Positions 37,259-48,345 of a stretch of DNA of 64,000 bases are shown piece after piece (position 1 is the stretch's first letter; every line of letters begins with the position of its first letter). A program made the position numbers and the translations under genes. The DNA is from Bacteroidales bacterium (lineage in GTDB: Bacteria > Bacteroidota > Bacteroidia > Bacteroidales > VadinHA17): positions 1 to 64,000 of the forward strand of contig JALONR010000001.1 of the NCBI GenBank assembly GCA_025454815.1. Reading direction: 5' to 3'. Under the pieces are notes generated by a model. The model ran no database searches, was not told the origin of the DNA, and saw nothing but the letters and a program-made list of their open reading frames with translations.

Positions 37259-40200
37259 AATCCGATTGCCAGTTTAACTGTTGATTTTAAAGAACCGGAA
37301 CTGTAATTCACGAGGTAAATGCCCTGCTTCAGGTTAATGTCCAGGTTGTAAATGCCGGTCTCAAACACTTTTCTTACATGCACCGGCCGGCCGCCCAGAT
37401 CAAAGACCGTAATTGATCCATCTGCTCCGTCAATGGCTCCGACGGTTGCCCTGACAATGTATCCGGAGGAGTATGCGCTGAATATTACATTATCATCTGG
37501 TACAATCTCCGCATCTGTTAAATTCTTCCGGATGGCCAGTGCGAACCTGTTATTGTAAACACCGGCATCAAGGCTGGTCCTGTAGGTGCCGGAGTTACCC
37601 AGGTCCGTGCTCTTGCCGGTGACAGCATCATGCAGTATAACACGAACATTTTCGGGCAGGTTTTCAAGGTTGCGCAACCTGAAAACAATCTCCCCGTCGC
37701 GATAGGTTGTAATGCCCAGGGGCACATTAATGACAGTATCATTCTGAGGTGGCAGGGCATTTACAGAAAGACGTTCATTACCAGGCAGAACCGAGTAGAG
37801 GTTGGTCACCATCATATCGGTATTGAACAGTTTGAGTGCATCAAGTTCCGGATCAAATTCCGGAGCAGCTGCAGCATCAAAATAAACCACTGTCGGGTCA
37901 GCCGAAAGGGTATCATCAGCGAATGCTGCCGCAAGTCTGATCAGGAAACGTTCAGAAGATGATGCTGATTTGAAGAAGACATGCGATTTATCATTGATCC
38001 TTACGCTGTTGGTGGCTCCCAGTGTCCCGGTCACAGGGTATGTACCGTCAGAGACATGCACGAAGAATCCTTGCATTGAGGGTATGATGTTATTGGCAAC
38101 CCCGTCACTTGAGATACCGTTCACATATGTGCTGTAGGTGCCGCCATACTCATCCGTAGAGCTTGCCCTGAAGAAATAAAGTGCATTGTCAATATTGGTC
38201 TTTACCCAACCGGCGGCATTCCAGTCAACAGGAGAGGGATACGGGTTACCCACAAGATTGAATCCTTCAGTATATGTATTGTCATGATTGTAGAGTGTTA
38301 CTGCCACCGCGCCATTGCTTACCTCTCCGGAGACATCTATGGTTCCGGGAACGTCAAGTGACCCGAAATTAACTGCATAACCTTCCATGGGGTTGAGCGG
38401 GTCCGTACCGGTTGCATATGAGACCCATCCGGAAGAGGTACGGCTCTCATCATAACGGTAAAACAAGGGGAAGGAGGATGCGAGATCCATATCATCGGCA
38501 AACTCATTTACTACCGAAGCAATAAACGGAGAACTTATGTACCTGTAGCCGAATTTTGAAGGCAGGTAACGCTGCATGGTAACGCTCCCTGTCACCGGGC
38601 CGGTTCCGGATCCGTCGATCAGGGCCGTGCCCGTGGCATCAGATACAAGAGTAAGTTGTCCTCCTGAGGCAAGACCGCCATTCTGAACCAGAACCACCCC
38701 TGAAACACTGAGCGGACCGGAAAGGGAAACTCCGGCTGAATTATTTACAGTCAGGTTCATAACCATCCCTCCGGTGAAGTGGCTTCCGCCTGTTGTTTGA
38801 GCTACGCTTCCGGTAAATTCAACGGTACCCGAAGATGCATCAACACCGCCGCTGCCGGAAAGTGAGCCATAAATACGCAGTGTTCCACCGGAAAGGATGA
38901 GAGATGCACCCGGAATTAATGAAATATCCCCTGCCTCTCCTGTAAATCCTGAAGAAATTACCGGGTCAATGGCCACATCGGGTATCTCCACTGAGGTTAA
39001 TGCAAAGGGAACAAAGCCGCAGGACCAGTTTGCCGGGTTATCCCAGGAGCTGTTTACCGAGCCGGTCCAGGTCTCGCCGGCGATGGTAACTGTTGCCGTT
39101 GCCGACAGCCCCGTACAGACAGCCGGATCAACAGTATTTGTAACAGTATATACACCCGATTTGCTGGCAGAGAGGTCTATCTGGCCTGTGGAAGTGCTTA
39201 TGAAGACCAGGCCTGCTGTGGATGAAAACGTTCCGGATACACTTCCCGGGCCCAAAACGGGAACCGGATCTGTTCCGTTCTGGCAGTATGGTGAACCAGG
39301 ATAGGAGAATGATGCAGACCGCACCGTTATGCCAACAGACCTGGCAGGGCTCGTGCCGCATGCATTGGTGGCAGTGACACTGAGGGTGCCGCTTGTGGCA
39401 TCGGTGCTGAAACCGACCGTGACAGAGTTGCCGCTCCCGCTTATTGTATGACCCGTGCCGCTGTATGACCAGTTATATGTAACTCCGGAAACAAACGGAA
39501 CAGTATAAACATAACCCGTACCACCCGGGCATACCAGCGTTTCAGATGCAGTAAACTCGTCAGGCCTTGATGCAACCACCGGGAAAGAGATGATTACTTC
39601 ATCGGAGGAAGTACACGGCCCGTTGCTGATGGTCCAGCGAAGGGTATAGCTGACTCCCAGCACCCCGCTGAACTGAGTGTTGTACTGAGTGCTGTTGTCA
39701 AATGACCCTCCCGCGCCGCTCACAACGGTCCAGAGGCCGGAAAATGCACCCGGGTCATTACCATCAAGAGTGGTGGTTGAGAGGCCGCAGAGCGACTGGT
39801 TGGTTCCTGCATTGGCTGTTGTCGGGACTTCATAAACAGTCACCGTATTTGCATCCACGACCCCGGTACCTGACCCGCCGTTAAACCTGAATCCCGTAAG
39901 CCTGTATACACCGGTAACATTGGCTGGCAGAGTGTAGGGAAGAGATGATACAATCACATCAGGCTGTGCGATTCCGTCAATGGTATAGCTTAAAATATAG
40001 GTAAGGCTTATCGGGGTGAAGGAAATGAAGCTCACGGGTATGCCGCCGGAGCCGCAGATAGGTGCAAATGAAGAGAATGATGCCCTGGCAAGGGTACCGG
40101 TAATACTTGCGGTGGTGAAATCTGCCGGGGTAGCTGAAATGGCAACACTGCCTGAAGTCTCCACCTCTCCGTTGTTATTGTCTCCGGTAGCAGTTGATGG

Positions 40201-43200
40201 CTGTTCAGTCCACAAACCGGTAACGTAGCGTGCCACCCTCATGTCTGCAAGTCCGTTCTCGGTAACAAGCGGGGTGAGGTCACTCTGCGGGTCCCATCCT
40301 AGCTTTATCCTGGCCGAAGCAGGAGATACCGATGAAACGCTCCAGTACTCAAGAGTATTTGCAACCTGCAGCGGAGGAGCAATAGATGTTGCGGTGCCGT
40401 TCGGGGCGAAGTATTCTGCTGTAAAGAAGGTTGTGCTTCCGGCGTCTGATGTAAGGGTAAACCGGTGACCTCTTATGGAACCACGGCCAAGGGGGAAGAT
40501 GAATGCATCTCCGTTGACAATCTGCTTGCTGAGCGGGCCGCTGACCCAGGAGAGGGAACTGCCGCCAACCGGTATGACCGCGGAGGATGATGTGCTCAGA
40601 AGAACCAGCCTTCCTGATGATGAAGTGCTGATAACCCCGTTTGTGAGGTGTAACTGGTTGCCGATCTCTGCAATACTTCCGTTATTGACGGTAAGACCGG
40701 CCGGATTGTCTATCTCCATGTTCCAGAACCTGTTGCTGCCGCTGAAGTCGCCTGTGATACCCTGAGCGGCAGAACCCCTGAATGAGACGGTTGCGGCCGG
40801 GTAAGAGCCGGTACCACTTCTGAAAGCCCCTCCGTTGTACCTTTCAAACGTACCACCGATTGTCAGTTTCCTGTTGTTGACACTGTTGTCCAGAACAGGA
40901 CCGTCAATCACAAGGCTCCTGCAGACAGTCAGGTCAGCATTGGGAAGTATCCTTGTTCCGGTTCCTGAAAAAACCAGGTTCGGAACGGATGTATAAACCC
41001 CGGAGACTATGGTGTATGTTCCGCTTCCGCCGTACTCAATTGTACCATCGCCAGTACAATCAATGAAGTCATTATATGTGCCTCCCGGAAGATTGCCTGA
41101 TTCAACATAGAGTTTTCCGTCCCCCTCAATATGTCCCAGGTTGTGGCCATAGGTAGGCGCGACAATCCTGAGTTCATTATTGATGGTGGTGTTGAGGACC
41201 GAGATAAAGTTTATATCAGCAGTGACTACATGATCAATTATTACATTGCTGCCAGCGGGCCCTCCTGCCGGACAGGGCGGTGATGCCCCTACGGGCGTCC
41301 AGATAGCCGGATCTGACCAGAAACCATCACTGTTGGTAACATATTCCGCAACCTCATCGGGGATGGCGGTATCCGTTCCTGCAGTATATTCTCCGTTAAG
41401 ATTGTCAGAAACAGTATAATTGAACGTTATTGTATTTGCCGTCTCATCCACGTTGTCGGTGGATGGGCCCGGCGCTGCCTTATCCCATGTGGATCCGGGC
41501 AATAAAAGCCGCGCGGCAACATAGGAAGCTTCGTCTCCGGAAACATCATCTGTCAGATAGCTCAACAGCAGGCTTCCTGAAAAACCCGATATGCCGGAGC
41601 TCTCAGTCTGCCAGTAATATTTAAGTGAATTCAGCGGATCTGTGACAGTCGGATGGACTTCATTCACCGGGTTGACCCTGATGGACCCTACCGTTGAGTT
41701 TGCGGTTACCGTAAAGAGGGCCGGAGTATACTTGCCTGAAACTCCCACAGGGAATGTAAATGTCTGTGCACCTGCGGGGAAAAACTTCAACACCCCCTGG
41801 CTGCTGGATACTCCATCTGACTTGATCATTTTGGATGTACCCAGGGCTGAACCTGAAATCAGGCTATTCTGGCTGAGTGTAAGCAAATACTTATTTACGT
41901 CAAGGATTCCGCGGGTAAGAACAAGGTCGTGCTGAAGGGCGATGTCATTATCCAGTCTTACCCCCGCCGGGTTATCAATGATCATTCTTGCAAAAGAACC
42001 TGTTCCGGAAATGGTTTGCAGGACACTTCCGGAGAGTCTTATCCCTCCGGTAATGTTGTCATCTGTATAAGCACCGTTATTTGACAGGTTACCCATTAGA
42101 GAAAGCAGGCCGGAACCCAGTACAAGGTTTCCTGAAACGATATTGAGATTCCGGTTTACGGTGAAGCTGCCGCTGGTAGTAAGGGATGTCACTGAAGAGA
42201 CCTCCAGGTCATAAAAGTTAGTGACCGAAGAACCGGTTACAGTCTGAACCCCGCCATCGAATATTGTCATATTGGTTCCATGGTTGTAGGTACCATGATT
42301 GACCATATTTCCCTTTATGGTAATATTCCTGTTGTTTGAGGACACGAGGCTTCTGTTGTTGCTTAGGGTGAGTGACCCGTTCACAACGAGCGGACTTACC
42401 ATCAGTGAAAGCTCTGCATTCCTGTTGGTTCCGGTGGTCTTGCCTGTTACGGTAATGTTATTAAGGGGTATATTTGCGTCAAGAACAAATGACTGGGCTT
42501 CATCAATTACGGTACCCCCGGCGGGAGTCTGGCTGAAAGTCACGGTACCACCCGTGACAGATCCTGTGGCAGGCCTGAGGTAAAGGTCCCCGAAGGTGGT
42601 TCCGCCGCCGCGCACAATTGCAAGATTACCGCCGGACATTGTGAACTCGCTTCCTTCATTCAATACTTCGAGTTTTGCCTTCTCCGCACTCGCATTGTTT
42701 CCGTATATTATGACATTACCTCCGCTCTGACGATAGGTCAGTGTTCCGTTTGTTGAGGCCACCGGGCGTCTGATCTGCCCGTTCACGAAGAGGTTTCCGC
42801 TGCCGATCTCGAGCAACGAAGAACCACTGCCTGAATACTCAATGTCTGCATTGTTCCCGGTGTTCCCGTCAGGCCCGATATAAACATTCCCTCCGCCTGA
42901 TAAAATCCTTAGCCGCCCGTTCAGGTAAAGAGTCTCAGACCCGGCATTATTTGAAATATATACACTTGACGGGGTGTTTATTGTCAGTCCGGCCGTTGAC
43001 GGAATAATGAAATCCGTAGTAGTCGAAATATTCAGATTTCCTGTCCTTTCATATACCAGGGTTCCGTTTTGCAGGGTCAGCCATCCGTTGTTCGGGGTGG
43101 TCAGTGAACCTCCTATATTCCAGGTCAGCGTCGAATCAGGTGATGTTCCCTTGTTTATGGTTACATTGTTGAAAACTGTAACCGGAGTTGTGCTGAGTAA

Positions 43201-46200
43201 CGGATCGTTGGTAACAAAGGCTGACCTGTTACCCGTGAAAATCAGGTCACACCTGTTGCCTCCGCTGATCATGCGGAACAGACTTGGGGTACCGTAAACT
43301 GCAGTGCTGTTGTCACTGTTGTTAAAGATCGAGCCCCCGACAGACATTATGTTGTTGGTTGAGCTGCTCCAGACATCAATGCCTGCACCGGGAGCAACAT
43401 GGACATCACCCTCGATGTTGATTCTTTGCAATCTTGTGCCATTGTATATGAACCCGAATGATCCGCCGGCAACAACAAGGTCTCCAGAAACATTTACAGT
43501 CTTTGCCAGGATGGTACCGTATTCACCGTTCCATGTCATCGCCAGCCATGCATCTGCATCAGAACCGTTGCATATAAGATCTCCGTTGATGGTAACGGTT
43601 GAAAGGTTGGGAAGGATAATATTGGAACCCCTCAGAGGAGTAAGGACAACTGTTCCGTACTCACTGGCATTTGACGGCAGGATGTAGTAGGCCCCTGACT
43701 CTGGGTTGATGGTATAGAATTCGGAAATGCCGTCATTCAGACTGAACTCAGAGAAGTCACCGGAAGGGTATACAAACGGCTCCGGCCAGTCAAAATTAGA
43801 CGCATCCCTCGTGGTGATCCTCAGTTTTCCGTTGCCGCCGGGGTGGGTAAGTACCGAGGCAAAGGTGCTCCCCGGATTGTTTTGTATATCTAGTACTGAC
43901 CCCGCCTCAATCTGCAGGTTGGCACAATTCACAATGGCTTTGTTCCTCTGGTAATAGGTTGAGGCCGGATTTCCGGTTCCTGATGGAAGAGGAGGCGTTT
44001 CGGTGGCAAGCCATATTGAGTCGTTACCACCAATAATAACGATATCATTTGCTCCGGGAGCTGAGGCAGGAGGATCATTTACAGTATGACCGGTAAGCGA
44101 CCAGGTTGAGGTTGAACTCCATAATCCTGACTGACGGCTGTAAAAAATACTGGGAGTACCAAAACTTGACGCACTTCCGGCTGTATAATCAGCATCAAGG
44201 AAATTGGTGCTGTTTGAAGGTGCCGTCCAGTCTGAGATTGTATTTGTGGCAATACTGATTCCGGATGACTGCCCGGGATACCAGTTGAATAAAGTACCGT
44301 CATACAATGCCGGTATATAATCGGCTTCCACTCCTCCAATATCTGCATTGTCATAAACAAAGCTATGGGTGAGGGAAAAAAGAGGTATTCCGCTGAACCC
44401 TGAAGATTTCACTCTCCAGAAATACGAAAGGCTCTGTCCTTTGACTGCTGTCAGAGGATGCTCATAGTCAACCGGAATTACTGTTACGGTGCCGTATGTT
44501 GCCGGTGCCGATGTGAATCCTATCGTGGCAGGAGTATATTTCCCGGCAACACCAACCGGAAATGTGAATGTGCCTGTGGAAGAATATGTCCTTGACAATC
44601 CTCTGTCTCCTGCATTTCCTGACGTCTGGATGAACCTTGCGGACCCGCTGTTGACAATTGATGCCGGGGAGTTGAGATGCAGGTTATAGACGCCGATATT
44701 AAGCAGGTTGTTAACTGAAAATGTCAGAGTTCCGTTCAGCGTCATATTGGCCAGCAGGGAAACAGGGGTTGCGGCCGTGTTTGCCAGTTCAAGATTGGTA
44801 AATGTGCCGGCTCCGTTAATCGTCTGTGCCGAGGAGCCTGCAACTGATATCCTGCCGGATCCGGCAGCGATACCTGAGTTGAAAATATTACCTGAAACAT
44901 TTATGGTTTTCCCTCCGTCATTCAGAGTACCGGCAACAATGCTGAGTGCAGAACTGACGTTTACCGTCCCCTGCGTTCCGGCAAAAGTCAATGTCACTCC
45001 GGAAGGCTTACTTACCGTGAAACTGCTCAGTGAGAGCGGAGATGCCAGGTTTACAGTAAGCGTCTGGGCCAGGGAGCCGTTCATTGAGGTAATATTGGTA
45101 CCCGTTGTGTACGAGGTTCCGGATTCAAGGATAAAATTTCCTCCTATTGACAGGTTATTGCTGTTTGCGTTCAGCACACCGCTTGCAAGAGTCAGGTTTC
45201 CGGATACGGTGATCGCTGTGCTGAACCTGACATCCGCAGTGCTTCCCGACCTGTTCACAATCAGATTCCAGAGAGGTGCTGTGGAATGAATTGAATAACT
45301 GGTCGCATTGGTACCGGAGCCCGTTGCGGGAAGCATCTCAAGCGTACCCCCGGTAACATTGATGTTTGCAAGTGATGCCTTGACATCAAATGCCTCGGCT
45401 GTCCCGGTAGTGGTAACATCGTGGATACGAATAGTGCCTCCGGAAACAGTATAAATGTTGGCTGTATTCTCCAGATTGAAAGATCCGAATGATGCATTTA
45501 TGCCTGAGGTTGCCCTTGTGGTGTTGAGGGTTGCGACAGACATATCCGTCAGGTTCGGTATTGAAACATATGATACAGGTGTTCTCTGGAACCTCCCCCT
45601 GAGTATGAAGGTGCCGCCCGACTGGCTGTACGAGGCCGACCCTGTAGATGAAAGAAACTGCTTGGCATCAACAACACCGCCGTTTATTATCACCTGTCCC
45701 GAGGCCGTTGATGAGGTTACAATCCCCCCTGACTCCTTTGCAGATAACACACCATTTATGACCTGAAGCTTGCCAAACACGTAAAGAGCGCTGGCTGCTC
45801 CTGTGGTGTTTATTCCCATGGCACCATTACCCGTTGCCGTTACACCCCAGGCTGTATTCACTTCACGGTAATCATCGGCAGTGACAAACAGGGCAACATC
45901 AACGCCATCGATTATCAGAGCGCCGTTTGCCGGAATGTAATAGAAGGCATTTCCGGATGATCCTTCCGAAAGAGACGGAATAATCACAGATCCTTTCAGA
46001 ATTAACGTTCCGGAATATATCCAGAGGGCTTTCCTCATCACCGGGTTACCTGAAACCGATTCTGCAGCAAGTGTATTTGCCCCGAAAAGCCTGAAATTTG
46101 AGAAACCTGATGAATTGACTGTCAGTCTGTAGGTCTGGTCGGTTCCCTTGTTAAGGATGAGATTGTAAAAATCGGTTACACCGTTACAGGTGAGGGTGTT

Positions 46201-48345
46201 GTCAGCAGCACCCTCAAAATAGACTGATGCAGCACCTGATGTCGGACCGGAGACCGTCGGGGGGAAGGCATTGTAAACCGGGTAAGTAAGATTTGTGAAT
46301 CTCACGGTCCCGTTGTTGGTAAAATCACCCCTGACAATTACAGTGTGGAAATTAAGGTAGTAATTAAGATATGGGGCTGTGCCGCCCGTACCGCCTATTG
46401 CGGTGTTAGTGACTCCGTTGCCCACCGAGACGGAGGCTCCGTTATCAACAGTGAAACTGCCGTTTATTGTCAGAGATAACCGGGTGGTGTTTACATTATT
46501 GTTTATCCGGAAATTTCCGCTTCTGATGATCAGGCTGCCATTGAGTACAAGATCACTGAGCTGCGTGGCGGTTGCTCCTGATGTATTGATGATAAGATTG
46601 TTGTACGTACCCTGCGTAGCCGGCATGGTGAAGTCAGAAGAGTTATAGTATTCAACACTTCCTCCTCCGGAGTTTACAAATGTATTTGATGTCACTCCCG
46701 GAAAGCTGACAGAGGCAAGCCTGAGCGTTCCCTGCCCTGAAAGAGAAGTCAGTATGTCTGTAAACTGCCTGGTAGACTGATCCAGAAAGGCTCCGTTATT
46801 GATGGTAATATTCAGCCCTGACTCCGTTACGTCACTTCCCAGGGTTACGGTACGGTCAGTAAGAATAACAACCGTGGACCCGTCATGGGGTATCTCGTTG
46901 CCTATCTGCAGCGTGCCGCTGGGGTCAGAGGTCCAGGTTGCAGGGTCATCCCAGGCACCGGTTTTATAGGAATAAAATGCCGTGTAATCAAGCTCGCCGA
47001 TGGCGAAATACGGCCCGGGGCCGGTAATGAAGGGGGTGACAATGGATGTCGTTCCCGGAACACCACCGATGGCAGAGTAAGTACCGGGGGCAGCCGGCGC
47101 CGTGCAAATGACCGAAGCCGTTGTAAGACCGCTTTCATACAGTTCAATTGCGGCTCCGGTAAAATCACCGGAGTTTGCATTGGTGACAGACCAGTACCTG
47201 GGCCTTATCAGGCTGACGGTTATTCCATCAGGGGTGACGGCTCCGGTCGGGCTTACATATGCCCTCAGCTCCGGTCCTGTTGCCCCCGTAATGACGTCTG
47301 AAAGATTGATGGCCTTGTACACCCCCCCCTCGCCAATGGGAAAAGAATAATTATTACCCGCTCCTGAAAGGTTGCCCGGAAGAGCTCTCTGCAGGTAGCC
47401 GGTAGTCAGGTTAACAAAAGAAGATGAAGATCCTGTAACGGATGACATTGCATTATTGGTCACCAGAACGTTATTGGCTTCTGCATATAGAATACCATTG
47501 CCAAGGGTTAGTGTACCTGATATGGTAACCGATGATGTCAGCACTATTCCGGCATTATTATCCACAGTAAGATTGTTCACCGTTGCCGGCAGGCCCGTAC
47601 CGGTGACCTGTGAGGCGGTTCCGTCATAGGTGTAATCCGCCCCTGTGCTGAAATTCCTGCTACCCGTTACCTGTATGCTGCCACTGCTGCCCGAAGATGA
47701 AATGCCGTCAGGATGAGCCGTAATCAATCCGGCTCCGGAGCTGAGTGTGAAACTGCCGTTGCTGCCGTCAAGCACGCTGGTGCCCATGTCAAGAACAGAA
47801 CCGCTGTTGACGGTAAACCTGATGTCTTCAGAAATGGTTCCTCCGGTTTTATTAAAGGCCTGAATACCAGAACCATTGAAAATAAGCTCACCATAATTAC
47901 CGTTTTCGGTTAACGTTCCGCCGGACATACTGAAATTGCTTCCGACGGAAATGGTGAGTTCGCGATTAGAATCTTCCGAAAAACTGAGGGTTCCTGATGA
48001 AATAATAAGATCTCCGGTTATGGAAATGCTGCGGTCATTGTTATTTGGAGCCAGGTTTCCCTGAATGGTAAGTGAACCTATTGCGAGTGGATTTCGATTC
48101 AGAGTTACGTTATGCCTGATGTCAACATTTCCTGTTCCCACTTCTTCACCGGGATACCTGTTTGGTGTTTCCCATGAGTCACCATCCCACCGTTCCCAGA
48201 TATTGTCATTGCTCCAGTTGCCGTTGCTGACAGTACGGTAATCACCGGTCGTCTGACCGTAACCTGAAAGACAAAACCCAATAAGCGCAAAAACCAGTGC
48301 GCAATATCTTATGATCTTGCTTATATGGGCATTGTCTGAAATCAT
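37255..48345 (-). CDS. giant (3696 aa) repeat adhesin with T9SS sorting domain
   Basis: The product has a signal peptide (cut near Gly-Tyr-Gly-Gln). Thousands of residues of beta-helix-like and sandwich-like repeats follow (Gly-Ser-Leu-Thr-Ile, Ser-Gly-Thr-Leu type). At least five copies of a module begin Gly-X-Trp-X4-6-Trp, near residues 40, 460, 1400, 2335 and 3095, similar to G8/adhesin starts in T9SS cargo. An Ig/PKD-like part lies near 2850-3050. A type A sorting domain occupies about residues 3615-3696 (Asp-Leu-Gly-Gly-Arg and Gly-Ile-Tyr-Leu-Val-Asn-Tyr). The gene starts at the chaperone's stop (TAATG) and ends overlapping the next subunit, so it is coupled inside the operon. It is a surface adhesin exported by T9SS. 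Confidence 0.92.
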   Translation of the reverse strand: MISDNAHISKIIRYCALVFALIGFCLSGYGQTTGDYRTVSNGNWSNDNIWERWDGDSWETPNRYPGEEVGTGNVDIRHNVTLNRNPLAIGSLTIQGNLAPNNNDRSISITGDLIISSGTLSFSEDSNRELTISVGSNFSMSGGTLTENGNYGELIFNGSGIQAFNKTGGTISEDIRFTVNSGSVLDMGTSVLDGSNGSFTLSSGAGLITAHPDGISSSGSSGSIQVTGSRNFSTGADYTYDGTASQVTGTGLPATVNNLTVDNNAGIVLTSSVTISGTLTLGNGILYAEANNVLVTNNAMSSVTGSSSSFVNLTTGYLQRALPGNLSGAGNNYSFPIGEGGVYKAINLSDVITGATGPELRAYVSPTGAVTPDGITVSLIRPRYWSVTNANSGDFTGAAIELYESGLTTASVICTAPAAPGTYSAIGGVPGTTSIVTPFITGPGPYFAIGELDYTAFYSYKTGAWDDPATWTSDPSGTLQIGNEIPHDGSTVVILTDRTVTLGSDVTESGLNITINNGAFLDQSTRQFTDILTSLSGQGTLRLASVSFPGVTSNTFVNSGGGSVEYYNSSDFTMPATQGTYNNLIINTSGATATQLSDLVLNGSLIIRSGNFRINNNVNTTRLSLTINGSFTVDNGASVSVGNGVTNTAIGGTGGTAPYLNYYLNFHTVIVRGDFTNNGTVRFTNLTYPVYNAFPPTVSGPTSGAASVYFEGAADNTLTCNGVTDFYNLILNKGTDQTYRLTVNSSGFSNFRLFGANTLAAESVSGNPVMRKALWIYSGTLILKGSVIIPSLSEGSSGNAFYYIPANGALIIDGVDVALFVTADDYREVNTAWGVTATGNGAMGINTTGAASALYVFGKLQVINGVLSAKESGGIVTSSTASGQVIINGGVVDAKQFLSSTGSASYSQSGGTFILRGRFQRTPVSYVSIPNLTDMSVATLNTTRATSGINASFGSFNLENTANIYTVSGGTIRIHDVTTTGTAEAFDVKASLANINVTGGTLEMLPATGSGTNATSYSIHSTAPLWNLIVNRSGSTADVRFSTAITVSGNLTLASGVLNANSNNLSIGGNFILESGTSYTTGTNITSMNGSLAQTLTVNLASPLSLSSFTVSKPSGVTLTFAGTQGTVNVSSALSIVAGTLNDGGKTINVSGNIFNSGIAAGSGRISVAGSSAQTINGAGTFTNLELANTAATPVSLLANMTLNGTLTFSVNNLLNIGVYNLHLNSPASIVNSGSARFIQTSGNAGDRGLSRTYSSTGTFTFPVGVAGKYTPATIGFTSAPATYGTVTVIPVDYEHPLTAVKGQSLSYFWRVKSSGFSGIPLFSLTHSFVYDNADIGGVEADYIPALYDGTLFNWYPGQSSGISIATNTISDWTAPSNSTNFLDADYTAGSASSFGTPSIFYSRQSGLWSSTSTWSLTGHTVNDPPASAPGANDIVIIGGNDSIWLATETPPLPSGTGNPASTYYQRNKAIVNCANLQIEAGSVLDIQNNPGSTFASVLTHPGGNGKLRITTRDASNFDWPEPFVYPSGDFSEFSLNDGISEFYTINPESGAYYILPSNASEYGTVVLTPLRGSNIILPNLSTVTINGDLICNGSDADAWLAMTWNGEYGTILAKTVNVSGDLVVAGGSFGFIYNGTRLQRINIEGDVHVAPGAGIDVWSSSTNNIMSVGGSIFNNSDNSTAVYGTPSLFRMISGGNRCDLIFTGNRSAFVTNDPLLSTTPVTVFNNVTINKGTSPDSTLTWNIGGSLTTPNNGWLTLQNGTLVYERTGNLNISTTTDFIIPSTAGLTINTPSSVYISNNAGSETLYLNGRLRILSGGGNVYIGPDGNTGNNADIEYSGSGSSLLEIGSGNLFVNGQIRRPVASTNGTLTYRQSGGNVIIYGNNASAEKAKLEVLNEGSEFTMSGGNLAIVRGGGTTFGDLYLRPATGSVTGGTVTFSQTPAGGTVIDEAQSFVLDANIPLNNITVTGKTTGTNRNAELSLMVSPLVVNGSLTLSNNRSLVSSNNRNITIKGNMVNHGTYNHGTNMTIFDGGVQTVTGSSVTNFYDLEVSSVTSLTTSGSFTVNRNLNIVSGNLVLGSGLLSLMGNLSNNGAYTDDNITGGIRLSGSVLQTISGTGSFARMIIDNPAGVRLDNDIALQHDLVLTRGILDVNKYLLTLSQNSLISGSALGTSKMIKSDGVSSSQGVLKFFPAGAQTFTFPVGVSGKYTPALFTVTANSTVGSIRVNPVNEVHPTVTDPLNSLKYYWQTESSGISGFSGSLLLSYLTDDVSGDEASYVAARLLLPGSTWDKAAPGPSTDNVDETANTITFNYTVSDNLNGEYTAGTDTAIPDEVAEYVTNSDGFWSDPAIWTPVGASPPCPAGGPAGSNVIIDHVVTADINFISVLNTTINNELRIVAPTYGHNLGHIEGDGKLYVESGNLPGGTYNDFIDCTGDGTIEYGGSGTYTIVSGVYTSVPNLVFSGTGTRILPNADLTVCRSLVIDGPVLDNSVNNRKLTIGGTFERYNGGAFRSGTGSYPAATVSFRGSAAQGITGDFSGSNRFWNMEIDNPAGLTVNNGSIAEIGNQLHLTNGVISTSSSGRLVLLSTSSSAVIPVGGSSLSWVSGPLSKQIVNGDAFIFPLGRGSIRGHRFTLTSDAGSTTFFTAEYFAPNGTATSIAPPLQVANTLEYWSVSSVSPASARIKLGWDPQSDLTPLVTENGLADMRVARYVTGLWTEQPSTATGDNNNGEVETSGSVAISATPADFTTASITGTLARASFSSFAPICGSGGIPVSFISFTPISLTYILSYTIDGIAQPDVIVSSLPYTLPANVTGVYRLTGFRFNGGSGTGVVDANTVTVYEVPTTANAGTNQSLCGLSTTTLDGNDPGAFSGLWTVVSGAGGSFDNSTQYNTQFSGVLGVSYTLRWTISNGPCTSSDEVIISFPVVASRPDEFTASETLVCPGGTGYVYTVPFVSGVTYNWSYSGTGHTISGSGNSVTVGFSTDATSGTLSVTATNACGTSPARSVGITVRSASFSYPGSPYCQNGTDPVPVLGPGSVSGTFSSTAGLVFISTSTGQIDLSASKSGVYTVTNTVDPAVCTGLSATATVTIAGETWTGSVNSSWDNPANWSCGFVPFALTSVEIPDVAIDPVISSGFTGEAGDISLIPGASLILSGGTLRIYGSLSGSGGVDASSGTVEFTGSVAQTTGGSHFTGGMVMNLTVNNSAGVSLSGPLSVSGVVLVQNGGLASGGQLTLVSDATGTALIDGSGTGPVTGSVTMQRYLPSKFGYRYISSPFIASVVNEFADDMDLASSFPLFYRYDESRTSSGWVSYATGTDPLNPMEGYAVNFGSLDVPGTIDVSGEVSNGAVAVTLYNHDNTYTEGFNLVGNPYPSPVDWNAAGWVKTNIDNALYFFRASSTDEYGGTYSTYVNGISSDGVANNIIPSMQGFFVHVSDGTYPVTGTLGATNSVRINDKSHVFFKSASSSERFLIRLAAAFADDTLSADPTVVYFDAAAAPEFDPELDALKLFNTDMMVTNLYSVLPGNERLSVNALPPQNDTVINVPLGITTYRDGEIVFRLRNLENLPENVRVILHDAVTGKSTDLGNSGTYRTSLDAGVYNNRFALAIRKNLTDAEIVPDDNVIFSAYSSGYIVRATVGAIDGADGSITVFDLGGRPVHVRKVFETGIYNLDINLKQGIYLVNYSSGSLKSTVKLAIGL

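Noticed and set aside
37352-47913. Many open frames of 60-190 codons on the + strand across the adhesin
   Set aside because: They lie antisense to a single 3696-codon frame with a signal peptide and sorting domain. They lack signal peptides, start motifs and spacing of their own, and their composition is that of a shadow frame.
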